From assembly GCA_963668185.1 (NCBI GenBank), contig OY764162.1:558001-622000 (forward strand): a stretch of DNA of 64,000 nt. Direction: 5' to 3'. The stretch is from G963668185 sp963668185 (GTDB lineage Bacteria > Chloroflexota > Dehalococcoidia > Lucifugimonadales > G963668185). This document shows, piece by piece, positions 1-8,617 of this stretch; position 1 is the stretch's first letter, and the number at the start of each line of letters is the position of its first letter. The translations under genes and the position numbers were made by a program. Under the pieces are notes generated by a model that saw only the letters and a program-made list of their open reading frames with translations, had not been told where the DNA came from and did no database searches.

Positions 1-1350
1 GACCAGCTTGGCCGTCCAGTCCGTGTCCCGGCAGTCCGTGGTCGCGTACAGCGTCACGATGATCGGCCCGGTCACCTCCATGTCCTCTTCCATCGGCGCG
101 CTCGTGTAGCAGAGCACGTCGTTACGCATCTCGATAGGGCGCTGGTCGTACGGCCCCCACGGGACGATGTCCGGCGAGCAGCAGGTGTTGCCGCCGAGCG
201 TTGGCACGGGGAACATGGGGTCGTACGCGAAGCGGTCGTCCGGCTCGTCGCCGGGCGCGTCCGTCGAAAGTGCGCCGTCTCCGCGCACGGTGTTGGCGTT
301 GCCGCCGGAGTGCAGGTGCCAGCGCTGCCAGTTGGTCCGGGCGAGCGGCCACTCGGACTCGTCCCGCCACTGGTTGACGCCCATGACGAACAGCTTGATG
401 GGCGGATCGTCCAGCACACCGTTCTCCCTGCCCCTCAGCCAGTAATCGAACCACTTCATCTCGTACAGTTCCAGGTCGTACATGGAGCCTGCGCCGAAGT
501 CGACGTCGCCGGTCTTGCGCGACGCGCTGAGGCCGTGCGGCCACGCGCCCACGATGAGGCGGCTCTGCTTGGTGGCGGGCGCGCCCTCGCTGTTGATTAG
601 GCCGGTGTAGTTGCGGAACGTCTGGTTGCTGAACACGTCGTACCAGCCGCCCATGACCAGGGCGGGAACTTGGAAGTTATCGAACCGCCGTTCCACGTTC
701 GTCTGGTCCCAGTACTCGTCGTCGGTGGGGTGCCGCACCCAGTCCTTCCAGAAGTCGATCTCGTACCCGGAGATCTCGTCCATGTCGATCAGGGGAAGTA
801 TGCGGAACGCCTCGGTCCAGTTCTCGTATGAGATCGTCTGCCGCGTGCGCCCGCTGGTGCTCATGCCCCAGGTGATGAGCAAGTGCAGGTTGAAGGCGCC
901 GCCGTAGTAGAGGGCGTGGTAGAAGTCGCACTGGATCACGCGCGGCGCGATGCACGTCAGGTACTCGCTTGCGTACTGCGCGCTCTGCCACTGGACGTGG
1001 CCGAGGTAAGACGAGCCGGACATGCCGATCTTGCCGTCGCTCCACTCCTGCCTGCCGATCCACTCCTGCGTGTCGTAGCCGTCCTTGCCTTCGTTGACCA
1101 GCGCGTACCACCTGCCGTCCGAGTCCCACCGGCCGCGGACGTCCTGCGCCACGCACGCGTAGCCGTTCGAGGCGAGGCGTCTCGCCTTCTCGACGGTGCG
1201 TTCCTGCGTGTTGTCGTAGGGCGTCCTGATCAGGACCGTGGGGAACGTCCCGTATGTGTCCGGCAGGTAGATGTCTGAGGACAGATTGACTCCGTCCCGC
1301 ATCGGGGTCTTGACGTCGGTCAGTGTCTTCACCCGGTAGTTGTTCGCCAT
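1..1350 (-). CDS. CocE/NonD family alpha/beta hydrolase (3' end beyond window)
   Basis: This is the first 450 residues of a serine hydrolase of the CocE/NonD (peptidase S15-like) family, which cleaves esters, amides or acyl-dipeptides. The start reads MANNYRVKTLTDVKTPMRDG, the usual opening of the family (a strand, then 'pMRDGv.L..D.y.P'). The nucleophile elbow GMSGSSYLG places the catalytic Ser at residue 114. Further on, GGWYDVF and the DVDFGAGS segment fit the cap and the region just before the C-terminal jelly-roll domain. The jelly-roll domain starts near 'MEEDMEVTGPI' and is cut by the window edge. The gene lies last in a minus-strand run behind an SDR gene, with an 80 bp gap, so co-transcription is likely. 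The substrate cannot be told; degradation of organic compounds is an inference from the neighbours. Confidence 0.88.
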   Translation of the reverse strand, partial: MANNYRVKTLTDVKTPMRDGVNLSSDIYLPDTYGTFPTVLIRTPYDNTQERTVEKARRLASNGYACVAQDVRGRWDSDGRWYALVNEGKDGYDTQEWIGRQEWSDGKIGMSGSSYLGHVQWQSAQYASEYLTCIAPRVIQCDFYHALYYGGAFNLHLLITWGMSTSGRTRQTISYENWTEAFRILPLIDMDEISGYEIDFWKDWVRHPTDDEYWDQTNVERRFDNFQVPALVMGGWYDVFSNQTFRNYTGLINSEGAPATKQSRLIVGAWPHGLSASRKTGDVDFGAGSMYDLELYEMKWFDYWLRGRENGVLDDPPIKLFVMGVNQWRDESEWPLARTNWQRWHLHSGGNANTVRGDGALSTDAPGDEPDDRFAYDPMFPVPTLGGNTCCSPDIVPWGPYDQRPIEMRNDVLCYTSAPMEEDMEVTGPIIVTLYATTDCRDTDWTAKLV

Positions 1351-1430
1351 TACGGAAACTCCTCTATTGTGTTAGGCAGTCCGTTCTGTGGTCTTAGGCA
1401 TGCATGACGCGCGGCCGGCGGCCCGCTCCG

Positions 1431-2195
1431 CTAGGACGCCCTCTCCTCGGCGCTGTCCTGCGGCACGAAGCCGAGCGCGTCGCGCGAAGGGCCCAGGTCG
1501 CGGTAACCCCACCTGTTGTTCGACGTCGCGAAGTAGACGCCGTACTTGAGGTCCGGCGGCGCCTCGATGCACCTGTGCAGCATATCCGTGATGTCCCGGT
1601 GGCTCAGGTACACAGACATGGCCCGGGGCCCCTCCGGGCGGTTCGCGGGCGTAACGAGGCCGATGCGCACGCAGATGACGGAAAGGCCGTGGTCGTCCGA
1701 GAACACGCGGCCGACCGCCTCGCCCCAGACCTTGGCGGCGCCGTAGAGTGACTGCGGACGCACCTGCTCGCCCGTGACGAGCGGGATCTCTTCCGGCACG
1801 TCCTCGTACCGGCCCTCCGAGATCGCCTTGTACGGCTCCACGAGGTCGAAGCCGCGTATGGCGTTGCCGCTGCTCGCGAAGACGACGCGGCCCACGCCGG
1901 CCCTCCGCGCGGCCTCGTACACGTTGTACACGCCGACCAGGTTCGCCGAAAGCTGGCTTTCCCAGTCGTTCGCGTCCAGGCTGGCGGCCAGGTGTACGAC
2001 CACGTCGATGCCCCGGAACGCCGGCTGTATGGCGTCCAGGTCGGCGATGTCCGCCTCGTGGACCTCGACGCCCTCGACGGGCCGCCGGTTCAGCGCACTG
2101 AGCCGGTAGCCGCCCGCCCCCTCGAGGTGGTCCCTGAGAAGGCCGCCAATGAGGCCGCTCATGCCGGTTATGAGAACTCGCTTCATGGTGTTCAA
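1431..2195 (-). CDS. NAD-dependent epimerase/dehydratase (extended SDR)
   Basis: A 254-residue extended short-chain dehydrogenase/reductase. The N-terminal Rossmann motif is TGMSGLIGG (residues 10-18, TGxxGxxG type). The catalytic triad is visible as S109 and Y151-x3-K155 in YGAAKVWGE. Length and sequence resemble uronate dehydrogenase or small NAD(P)-dependent sugar epimerases, which oxidise or epimerise a carbohydrate. Met1 and Met4 are both possible starts, and MKRVLITG at Met4 is the classic beginning of the fold. It sits 91 bp downstream of the MFS gene and upstream of the CocE hydrolase on the same strand, so it probably belongs to the same catabolic operon. The substrate is not predictable from sequence alone. 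Confidence 0.85.
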   Translation of the reverse strand: MNTMKRVLITGMSGLIGGLLRDHLEGAGGYRLSALNRRPVEGVEVHEADIADLDAIQPAFRGIDVVVHLAASLDANDWESQLSANLVGVYNVYEAARRAGVGRVVFASSGNAIRGFDLVEPYKAISEGRYEDVPEEIPLVTGEQVRPQSLYGAAKVWGEAVGRVFSDDHGLSVICVRIGLVTPANRPEGPRAMSVYLSHRDITDMLHRCIEAPPDLKYGVYFATSNNRWGYRDLGPSRDALGFVPQDSAEERAS

Positions 2196-2286
2196 CCTCT
2201 CATCGCGTCGCTTACCCGCACGAAGGAACCCGTCTTGCGCAACCTACGGCTGGTCATGATCGAGCCAAGCCGCCGAGGCTGCGCGG

Positions 2287-3576
2287 TCAACGTCCCGAAG
2301 GGTCGAGCAGAACGTCGTCATCGGTCCGCTGATGGTCTTCGATGCCCCTCAATAGTAGCAGAGAGAACACTATGCACACAGCGAGGCTTACCACTGAGGC
2401 GACCTGCCCCATGCCGAGCGTGACGGCGATGTACCCCCACATGAACGGCCCAACGATGCCGGACAGCCTGCCGGTGGTGTTGGACAGGCCCATGAGCTGG
2501 CCGAGATGCGAGGGTGGGGAGAGGCGGATCATGAAGGGCCGGTCCGTCGCCCACACGCCCGCCACAAGAACGCCGCTCAGCACCCCAACGGCCCACCAGA
2601 AGCTCGAAGGCAGGCCCAGGACCGGGATCGCGGCGGAACTGCTGATCGCGACGATCCAGCCGACCAGCGCCACAGCCATCGTCTTCTTCGGGCCGAACCT
2701 GTCCACAAGGTAGCCCCACGCGGGCCCGCTTGGGATGGCGGCGACGATTCCGAAGACCAGTATCAGTTGCGTCGCGGTAACCGAGAGGCCCACCGTGTCG
2801 GTGGCGTAGAGCACCGCGAACAGAGACGCCGTGTTGACGCCCCAGCTGTACCAGAACCGCGCGAGTAGAAAGCGGGGGAAGTCTTGAAACCTGCCGATGC
2901 CCTTGAGCGTGCCCAGCAGCACGATGAGAGCGTCGCGCGCGCGTGTGGACGCGGCCTCTATCGGACGGCGGGACTCGCGCAGGAACAGGAAGAGGGGCAG
3001 CGACACCACGGCCATCAGCCCGGCGAGCAACTGGAAGCCGAACTCGTAGCCCCGGTCCTCCACCAACGTGAGGCCCAGCAGTATGACGAGAATGCCTCCG
3101 CAGTACCCCAGGCCGATGGCGATGCCGCTGATCCGCCCCTGCGACTCCTCGGAGGCCACGTTGGGCAGCAGCGCGCCGTAGAAGATGTCAACCGCGTTGG
3201 CGGCGATCATCCCGGCCGCGAACAGCATGAGGGCGACGGCCAGGCTGCTGGTGAAGCCGAGCAGCAACGTGGCGCCGACGCATACCACGGTCCCGGCCAG
3301 GACGAACGGTATGCGCCGCTGCGACTGGTCGGAGAGCGCGCCCGCCGTAGGCGCGATAAACAGCATCAGCGCCATCGCAACGGCGATCGTATTGCCGATG
3401 GACGCGTCGTCACCGCCTAGGTCGTCCCGTGCCCACAGTGGGAAGAACAGCCCGGACACGCCGAGATGGAACACCGTGGTGACAATGTCGAACGTAATCC
3501 ACGACAGGACGGCCAACCTGCCCGGCTTAGGCTTGGACGACTCGGCAGGCTTCACGGGCTGGGCGCCGGCAGCCAA
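2287..3576 (-). CDS. MFS transporter, UMF1/Atg22-like
   Basis: A 429-residue polytopic inner-membrane protein with about twelve hydrophobic segments. The opening hydrophobic stretch (about residues 21-48) and the NTIAVAMALMLFIAPTAGAL segment followed by SDQSQRR look like the UMF1/Atg22-type branch of the major facilitator superfamily. The D-Q-S-Q-R-R loop corresponds to the MFS loop 2-3 motif. The second half has a matching loop, YLVDRFGPKK. The stop of the upstream Rieske oxygenase gene lies only 6 bp before this start, so the two are almost certainly co-transcribed. It probably imports or exports the compound handled by the oxygenase; this is inference from context. No substrate-specific residues can be recognised. 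Confidence 0.86.
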   Translation of the reverse strand: MAAGAQPVKPAESSKPKPGRLAVLSWITFDIVTTVFHLGVSGLFFPLWARDDLGGDDASIGNTIAVAMALMLFIAPTAGALSDQSQRRIPFVLAGTVVCVGATLLLGFTSSLAVALMLFAAGMIAANAVDIFYGALLPNVASEESQGRISGIAIGLGYCGGILVILLGLTLVEDRGYEFGFQLLAGLMAVVSLPLFLFLRESRRPIEAASTRARDALIVLLGTLKGIGRFQDFPRFLLARFWYSWGVNTASLFAVLYATDTVGLSVTATQLILVFGIVAAIPSGPAWGYLVDRFGPKKTMAVALVGWIVAISSSAAIPVLGLPSSFWWAVGVLSGVLVAGVWATDRPFMIRLSPPSHLGQLMGLSNTTGRLSGIVGPFMWGYIAVTLGMGQVASVVSLAVCIVFSLLLLRGIEDHQRTDDDVLLDPSGR

Positions 3577-3582
3577 CGGATA

Positions 3583-4752
3583 CTAGTTCTCGGGCTCTCC
3601 CAGCTCCCTCAGCACCCACTGGTTGAAGCTGAACGGGCCGCGTTCCTGCGGCACGAACACCGAGTACTCGTGCCGGTTCGAGAACAGCCCCGCCTGCTGC
3701 CACTCGCAGTTGCGCGCGTCCTGCCTGTTGGTGATGTCCCATAGCTCGTACGCCTGCTTAGCGTCGAAGTCGTCCATCGCCAGCGTCTCCGGCTCGAAGA
3801 ACCACTCGTAGGTCATCTGGACGCTCGTGGGGCCGGTGGGCAGCATCCGGTGCGTGTGAATGAAGTCCGGGTGCGTGTTGATGAACAGGTTCGGCCTGAC
3901 GATGCCGCCTGTATAGGGATCCGCGCGCTCCTCCTCCGTGGTGTCCCGGAACATCGGCCTGCCGCCGGTCGTGCCGTCCATCGTGAACGTGACGGCGCCC
4001 TCGGTCAGTTTGAGCACCATCGTCAGGCTCTCGCCGCCGGACTCCTGCCACTCCACCAGGTCCTCGCCCTCGTTCAGGCCGCGCCCGTAGAGCGGCACCA
4101 CCGAGCACAGCTCCGGATGCACCTGCGGGCAGTGGAAGCACTCCGCGAAGTTCTCGAACAGCAGCTTCCAGTTGGCCTCGACGTCGATCACCTCGCGGTG
4201 GCCGAGCCGCAGCCTGTCCACGCCGAAGTTGCGATGCCTTTCCGGGATGCCTCCCAGGGCCTTCTCCAGCGGTTCTGCGTCACGGCCGGCGAGGTTGATG
4301 AACACGAAGCCGCCCCACTCGCCGATCGCGACCTCGTACAGCGAGTAGTCGGCCATGTCGAAGTCCGCCGACTCAAGCTGGTGCGGCGTCGCGATCAGGT
4401 CACCCTTCAGCGAGTACGTCCAAGCGTGGTACGGGCAGACGATCGAGCCGCCCTCGAACCTTCCCTTGTCGGCTGTGCAGAGGATCGAGCCGCGATGCCG
4501 GCACGTGTTGTGAAACGCCCTCAACTCACCCCGCAGGTCGCGCGTTACGACCACGTTCTGCTCCCCGACGGTGTAAACGCGGTAATCGCGCGGGGTGGGG
4601 ATGTCCTCGGCGCGGCAGATCATGAGCCAGCGCTTGTACCAGATCGCCTCCAACTCCCGCTTGTAGTGGTCAGGGTCGAAGTAGTAGTAGCTGGGTATGC
4701 TCCTCTCGATCTTCTCGTTGACGTAGGGACGCGCTACCTTGGAAGTAGCCAT
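3583..4752 (-). CDS. Rieske non-heme iron oxygenase, alpha (catalytic) subunit
   Basis: A 389-residue ring-hydroxylating oxygenase large subunit. The Rieske [2Fe-2S] cluster ligands are C84, H86 (CRHRG) and C106, H109 (CPYH). The mononuclear iron site is in NFAECFHCPQVHP, with H207 and H212. Such proteins hydroxylate or demethylate substrates using electrons from a separate reductase, and no reductase or ferredoxin gene is in this operon. I chose the Met at MATSKVARPY because AAAGGAGA lies 5 nt upstream; an in-frame Met 25 codons earlier has no ribosome binding site and gives an atypical N-terminus. First gene of the minus-strand operon with MFS, SDR and CocE genes. A close paralogue lies at 13404. 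Many relatives act on N-methylated or carnitine-like compounds, but the substrate here is unknown. Confidence 0.9.
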   Translation of the reverse strand: MATSKVARPYVNEKIERSIPSYYYFDPDHYKRELEAIWYKRWLMICRAEDIPTPRDYRVYTVGEQNVVVTRDLRGELRAFHNTCRHRGSILCTADKGRFEGGSIVCPYHAWTYSLKGDLIATPHQLESADFDMADYSLYEVAIGEWGGFVFINLAGRDAEPLEKALGGIPERHRNFGVDRLRLGHREVIDVEANWKLLFENFAECFHCPQVHPELCSVVPLYGRGLNEGEDLVEWQESGGESLTMVLKLTEGAVTFTMDGTTGGRPMFRDTTEEERADPYTGGIVRPNLFINTHPDFIHTHRMLPTGPTSVQMTYEWFFEPETLAMDDFDAKQAYELWDITNRQDARNCEWQQAGLFSNRHEYSVFVPQERGPFSFNQWVLRELGEPEN

Positions 4753-4899
4753 GCCATCTCCTTTCGATGTCCAGTGTACGGACGCGCTTTGACGCTTTCC
4801 TGCGCCTCCGAATGGTAAACCGTACACCGGAACGCCTTCAACCTGCCGACGACTATTCTGTATTCTTGTCTCGTCGCAGACCGCTTATGCAGGGCGCTA
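4753..4899. promoter_or_regulatory. Divergent intergenic region with GTGTACGG inverted repeat
   Basis: This 147 bp gap separates the leftward Rieske operon from the rightward channel gene. An 8 bp inverted repeat, GTGTACGG at 4774-4781 and CCGTACAC at 4820-4827, brackets 38 bp. It lies just upstream of the Rieske start and could be a pair of operator half-sites. No regulator gene is adjacent. A convincing -35/-10 pair was not found for either gene. Confidence 0.35.
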
Positions 4900-5649
4900 A
4901 TGGAGTTGTCCACATTGTTTCGCTGGAGACGGGATCAGACCGAGGACGAACGCCTGGCGCGCGTCGAGGAGCGGACGGAACTGCCCATGCTCCTGCTCTC
5001 CTTCTGCATGGTCCCTCTGCTGCTTGGGCCGATGTTGTGGGAGATGTCGCCCACCGAGGAGACGGTGTACTTCGCGCTGGATAAGGTGGTCTGGGCCATC
5101 TTCGTGGTCGAGATCGCCTTCAAGTTCGCGATTGCGCGGGACAGGATCGGCTTCGTGCTTGGGCACTGGCTCGAAATCATTGTAGTCATCGTCCCGCCGT
5201 TCCGGCCCCTGCGCCTTCTAAGGCTGGCCCTGTTCGGGTCGAGGGCCATCCGGCACTCGAGACGACTCGCGAACATCGACTACCTGGGCGTGTACGCGGT
5301 AGGGCTGACCCTCATCGGGTCGACGATAGTAGCCGCGGTGGAGATCGGCGCGGAAGGAGCGCACATACTTCACTACCACGACGCGCTCTGGTGGGCGCTC
5401 GTCACCGTCACCACGGTGGGATACGGCGACGTTACGCCGGTCACGGTGGCCGGAAGGGTTGTCGCCGCCTTTCTGATCGTTGGCGGCGTCGGCCTGTTCG
5501 GCGCGGTGACCGCCAACCTGGCGTCCTCGTTCATCCGCTCCAGCGCGCGCCGGCCCAGGGCCGAGTCGGAGGCCGTCGAGGCCCTCGTTGCGGAGATCCG
5601 TGAGTTGCGGGAGGAGGTCGCCCGGCTCAGAGCGGATCGCGAAGGGTAG
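4900..5649 (+). CDS. Voltage-gated-type potassium channel
   Basis: A 249-residue ion channel subunit of the six-helix Kv/KvLm type. The selectivity filter TVGYGD is at residues 172-177, preceded by the pore helix and followed by the S6 helix (VVAAFLIVGGVGLFGAVTA). S1-S3 are hydrophobic segments in residues 27-100. A short S4-like segment with spaced arginines (RPLRLLRLALFGSRAIRHSRR region, 102-122) suggests a reduced voltage sensor. The C-terminus from about residue 215 is a heptad-like coiled coil (EALVAEIRELREEVARL) that probably assembles the tetramer. Expected role: potassium flux across the cytoplasmic membrane. It stands alone, divergent from the Rieske operon and 188 bp before the Fic gene. 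Confidence 0.92.
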   Translation: MELSTLFRWRRDQTEDERLARVEERTELPMLLLSFCMVPLLLGPMLWEMSPTEETVYFALDKVVWAIFVVEIAFKFAIARDRIGFVLGHWLEIIVVIVPPFRPLRLLRLALFGSRAIRHSRRLANIDYLGVYAVGLTLIGSTIVAAVEIGAEGAHILHYHDALWWALVTVTTVGYGDVTPVTVAGRVVAAFLIVGGVGLFGAVTANLASSFIRSSARRPRAESEAVEALVAEIRELREEVARLRADREG

Positions 5650-5837
5650 GGCCAACGCTGCCTTCGTTTGCGCTAATAAGCTCAACTGCTATTATCGTTT
5701 TCTCTTTAACCGCTAATAGTGTGCTCCGTTGTTTTCGTTTGCGCTAATATAGTCTGCTCTTGTTTTCGTAATATGAGTTAAGCGATAATTAGCTTCCGGG
5801 CAACTTTCGGAAATGCTAATAATCGAAAAGTGGCTGC
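5650..5837 (+). promoter_or_regulatory. AT-rich leader of the fic gene with repeated GCTAATA boxes
   Basis: This gap is much richer in A/T than its surroundings and carries repeated boxes. The 16-mer TTCGTTTGCGCTAATA occurs identically at 5663-5678 and 5734-5749, 71 bp apart. Related boxes are GCTATTATCGTTT (5688), CGCTAATAG (5711), GCGATAATTAGC (5782, containing the inverted form) and GCTAATAATCGAAAA (5815), which ends just before the fic start. The arrangement suggests an operator array for cooperative binding, perhaps by the winged-helix domain of the Fic protein itself. That is inference from position and repetition. Confidence 0.5.
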
Positions 5838-7013
5838 ATGACATCCGCAACCTATCGAAAGCGCCGCTCCCATGGCAGGACGGTGAATTGCGTGGGCGGC
5901 TATCAGGCCTACGTGCCGGACGCGCTCCCGCCGCCCATCGCATGGGACGAAGAACTGATCCTCGGCCTTTCGTCTGCCGATAGGGCCATGGGCGTTCTTG
6001 CGGGCGAAGGGAGGCGGTTGCCCAATCCGCGCCTGCTGATCAGGCCGTTCGCCCGCAAGGAGGCCGTTCTGTCCAGCCGCATAGAGGGAACTCAAACTAC
6101 GCTTGGGGAGTTGATGGCCGCCGAGGCCCAGGGATCCATCGACCGAAGCGCGGCCGACGTGCAAGAGGTGGGCAACTATGCCGCTGCCCTGGAGTACAGC
6201 TTGGAGCGCCTTGAGACGCTGCCGTTATCCCTGCGCCTGGTGCGCGAGATCCACGAGCGCCTCATGCGTGGAGCCCGGGGAGAGGCGGCCGCGCCCGGGG
6301 AGTTCAGGCGCAGCCAGAATTGGATCGGGCCGCCCGGGTGCAGCCTGAACGATGCGACCTACGTTCCGCCGCCGCCGCCGGAGTTGATGGGCTGCCTCGG
6401 CGCCTGGGAGCGGTATCTCTACGACGATGCTCTCCCGCCCCTCGCTCACGCGGCGCTCATCCACGCGCAGTTCGAGGCCATCCACCCGTTTCTCGACGGC
6501 AACGGCCGGGTCGGACGCCTGCTCATCACGCTGCTGTTCATCGCGCGGGAGCTCGTACCGTCGCCGTTGCTCTATCTGAGCGCGTATTTTGAAGCCTCGC
6601 GGGATGAGTACTACGCACGGCTTCTCGGCGTAACGCAGAGGGGGGAGTGGGAAGAGTGGCTGCTCTACTTCCTCAACGGGGTTGCCCTTCAGGCAGAGGA
6701 CGCGGCGGACCGGATTCGGCGCATGGACGACCTGATCGCGGGTTGGAAGCTGAGACTCTCGGGAAGCCGCTCCCGGCTCCCCGAGAGAGTAATCGATCTC
6801 TTCGCTGAGAATCCCTTCCGGACCGTCGGCGGCGTAGCCGCAACGCTCGGCGTGGCTTTCACGACGGCGCAGCGGGCGATAGACCGCCTTGAGGATGCGG
6901 GCGTCATCCGGCGCGTCGGGGACGCCAGGCGCAATCGGCTCTACCGGGCCGATGCCGTTCTCCAGGTGCTGGAGGCGAGCGCCTCGCCCTCCCCTCCAAC
7001 CCGTTCGCCCTGA
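5838..7013 (+). CDS. Fic family protein (AMPylase type) with C-terminal winged helix
   Basis: A 391-residue Fic protein, expected to transfer AMP (or another nucleotide moiety) to a target hydroxyl. An N-terminal Fic_N-like region holds the inhibitory helix motif SSRIEG (S79 to E83-G84), which marks an N-terminally self-inhibited (class II) enzyme. The catalytic loop HPFLDGNGRVGR is complete, with H216, D220 and R224/R227. From about residue 300 a winged-helix domain (VGGVAATLGVAFTTAQRAIDRLEDAGVIRR) implies DNA binding. No separate antitoxin gene is adjacent, which fits the built-in inhibitory helix. Upstream lies the GCTAATA box array. The last codons and the stop codon lie inside a dispersed intergenic repeat (7002-7026), so the C-terminal TRSP is contributed by repeat DNA. 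Confidence 0.93.
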   Translation: MTSATYRKRRSHGRTVNCVGGYQAYVPDALPPPIAWDEELILGLSSADRAMGVLAGEGRRLPNPRLLIRPFARKEAVLSSRIEGTQTTLGELMAAEAQGSIDRSAADVQEVGNYAAALEYSLERLETLPLSLRLVREIHERLMRGARGEAAAPGEFRRSQNWIGPPGCSLNDATYVPPPPPELMGCLGAWERYLYDDALPPLAHAALIHAQFEAIHPFLDGNGRVGRLLITLLFIARELVPSPLLYLSAYFEASRDEYYARLLGVTQRGEWEEWLLYFLNGVALQAEDAADRIRRMDDLIAGWKLRLSGSRSRLPERVIDLFAENPFRTVGGVAATLGVAFTTAQRAIDRLEDAGVIRRVGDARRNRLYRADAVLQVLEASASPSPPTRSP

Positions 7014-7069
7014 GCCTGTCGAAGGGCAGCCCCGAACGAAACTCCGTTCGCCCTGAGCCTGTCGAAGGG
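7002..7069. repeat. Two copies of dispersed CCCTGAGCCTGTCGAAGGG repeat
   Basis: Identical 25 bp copies occupy 7002-7026 and 7045-7069 and contain the shared core CCCTGAGCCTGTCGAAGGG. The first copy includes the stop codon of the fic gene. Related copies occur at 9295, 9416, 14699, 36537 and 36621, so this is a genome-wide dispersed short repeat rather than a gene-specific signal. Confidence 0.8.
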
Positions 7070-7078
7070 CCTCGCCCC

Positions 7079-8617
7079 TCAACTCTCCACGATCGGCTGC
7101 GCCACGATCCACAGGCTCGTCGCCGTGTACAGCAGCATGAGCAGCAACATCGGGTACTGGCTGCGCATCGCGCCCGCGTGCGTCGCGAACCTGCGCAGCG
7201 CCGTCACGTGCGCCAGGTACACCGCGATCACGTGCCCCAGCACGATCGACACAATCGACAGGAACCACTCGAACTTCGTCGTAAGCAACGGATAGATCGT
7301 GTAGTCTGCGAGGCCGATCAGGTCCCATCCCCAACCGAACGGGTCCGACGCCAGCGGCAGTATCGTCTGGCCCTGGATGAGCAGCAGCACCAGGAAGTGC
7401 GCCACGTGGTAGGCCAGCGCGATCGGTATCAGCGAGTACAGGAACAGCTTGCAGACTTCCAGCGTCCCGATCGTCTCTCCGGACAGCCGGCCCATTGCCC
7501 AGCAAAAGCAGTAGTACATGCCGAAGAACGCTATCGGGAACATCAGCAGCCCGAACGTCCCCACCGCCTCAGGCGCGGCGTCCCCCAGGAACTCCAGCCG
7601 CGGCTGCGCGATGCTCCGGAACTCGTTCCACGGCCCCGTGGCCGCAAAGCCGTCGTATGTGACCGTCGAGAGCAGCAGGACGACGAACGCCATTTCCCCC
7701 AGGCTGATCGCGCCGTTGCGGGCAAGGCCGACGGCGAACGGCCTGAGGTTGATCTGGCGGCGGGCCGGCGGCGCTAGCTCGTAGCACTCGTGGCAGTTGA
7801 CGCAGTCGTCGGGCGTGTCGATGCAATCGCCGTCGCACGTCCCGCACGGCTCCAGGTCCAGCGTGCGCAGCTCGGTCGGCGCGAACCGCGCAAAGTAGCC
7901 GAACAGCCTCGTGAACGCCTCGCCCCGGCGCAGCCACTCGTGGCGTCCGAACAGCAGCATCCCGCCCCACGTTATCAGCGAGTACGCGATTATCATCGTT
8001 GCCAGCGCCCGCGGCTCGCCCGCCCTCGCGAAGTTGTTCTCTACCCACGCGAACAGCCAGAACAGGACCAGCGCCGGCCAGACGTCCAGCCACGGCGGGC
8101 ACCGGAACATGGGAGAGCCGCCGATGCCCAGCAGCCTTTCGGCCCACCTGAACGTGATGTTCCACGGGTTGACCGCCTTCCAGACGTCTCCGAAGAACGC
8201 CGACGCGAACACCATGCCCGTCCACCAGACGATCCACACGAACGTCGGCGTGAAGTTCGAAAAGACCAGGTTCTCGCCGAACAGCGACGTGGCCAGCACG
8301 AGACCGAAGACGCCTATCGACAGCGCCTGGACGACCGCGGACGTCGCCCCGCTCACGAGTAACGGCCCGAGAACGCGCATCGAGAGCAGGTCAGCGCGCC
8401 AGTACCTGGCCCCCGTCAACCTCCTCTCCTGTACGAAGACGCCGATCATCACGAACGACACCGCCACGGCGGCCGCGGAGCCAATCAGGAAGTAGTTCAG
8501 CGGGACGGGAAGCGCGTACCGCCCTCCGATGCCGTGCGCGAACGCCGGAACGGCGGCCCACGCCAGCGCGCCCGCGAGCAGGAGCGCCGCCGCCGGCCTG
8601 GCGAGGCTGCGAATCAA
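7079..8617 (-). CDS. Polytopic membrane protein, FedB/fenitrothion-hydrolase-like
   Basis: A 512-residue membrane protein. The start is a TTG that overlaps the stop of the upstream gene (TTGA), giving LIRSLARPAAALLLAGALAW, a signal-peptide-like segment ending in AFAHG. About ten to twelve further hydrophobic segments follow. A cytoplasmic-looking loop near the middle holds a cysteine cluster, CGTCDGDC then CVNCHEC, which could bind a metal or an iron-sulfur cluster. The 'AHGxxGRxxLPxP' opening and overall layout recall membrane proteins annotated as fenitrothion hydrolase FedB. I recognise this only loosely, and no hydrolase active site is visible. Longer readings that extend upstream are in the wrong frame for the neighbour and look like shadow sequence. 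The upstream partner is the YtkA-like gene. Confidence 0.7.
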   Translation of the reverse strand: MIRSLARPAAALLLAGALAWAAVPAFAHGIGGRYALPVPLNYFLIGSAAAVAVSFVMIGVFVQERRLTGARYWRADLLSMRVLGPLLVSGATSAVVQALSIGVFGLVLATSLFGENLVFSNFTPTFVWIVWWTGMVFASAFFGDVWKAVNPWNITFRWAERLLGIGGSPMFRCPPWLDVWPALVLFWLFAWVENNFARAGEPRALATMIIAYSLITWGGMLLFGRHEWLRRGEAFTRLFGYFARFAPTELRTLDLEPCGTCDGDCIDTPDDCVNCHECYELAPPARRQINLRPFAVGLARNGAISLGEMAFVVLLLSTVTYDGFAATGPWNEFRSIAQPRLEFLGDAAPEAVGTFGLLMFPIAFFGMYYCFCWAMGRLSGETIGTLEVCKLFLYSLIPIALAYHVAHFLVLLLIQGQTILPLASDPFGWGWDLIGLADYTIYPLLTTKFEWFLSIVSIVLGHVIAVYLAHVTALRRFATHAGAMRSQYPMLLLMLLYTATSLWIVAQPIVES

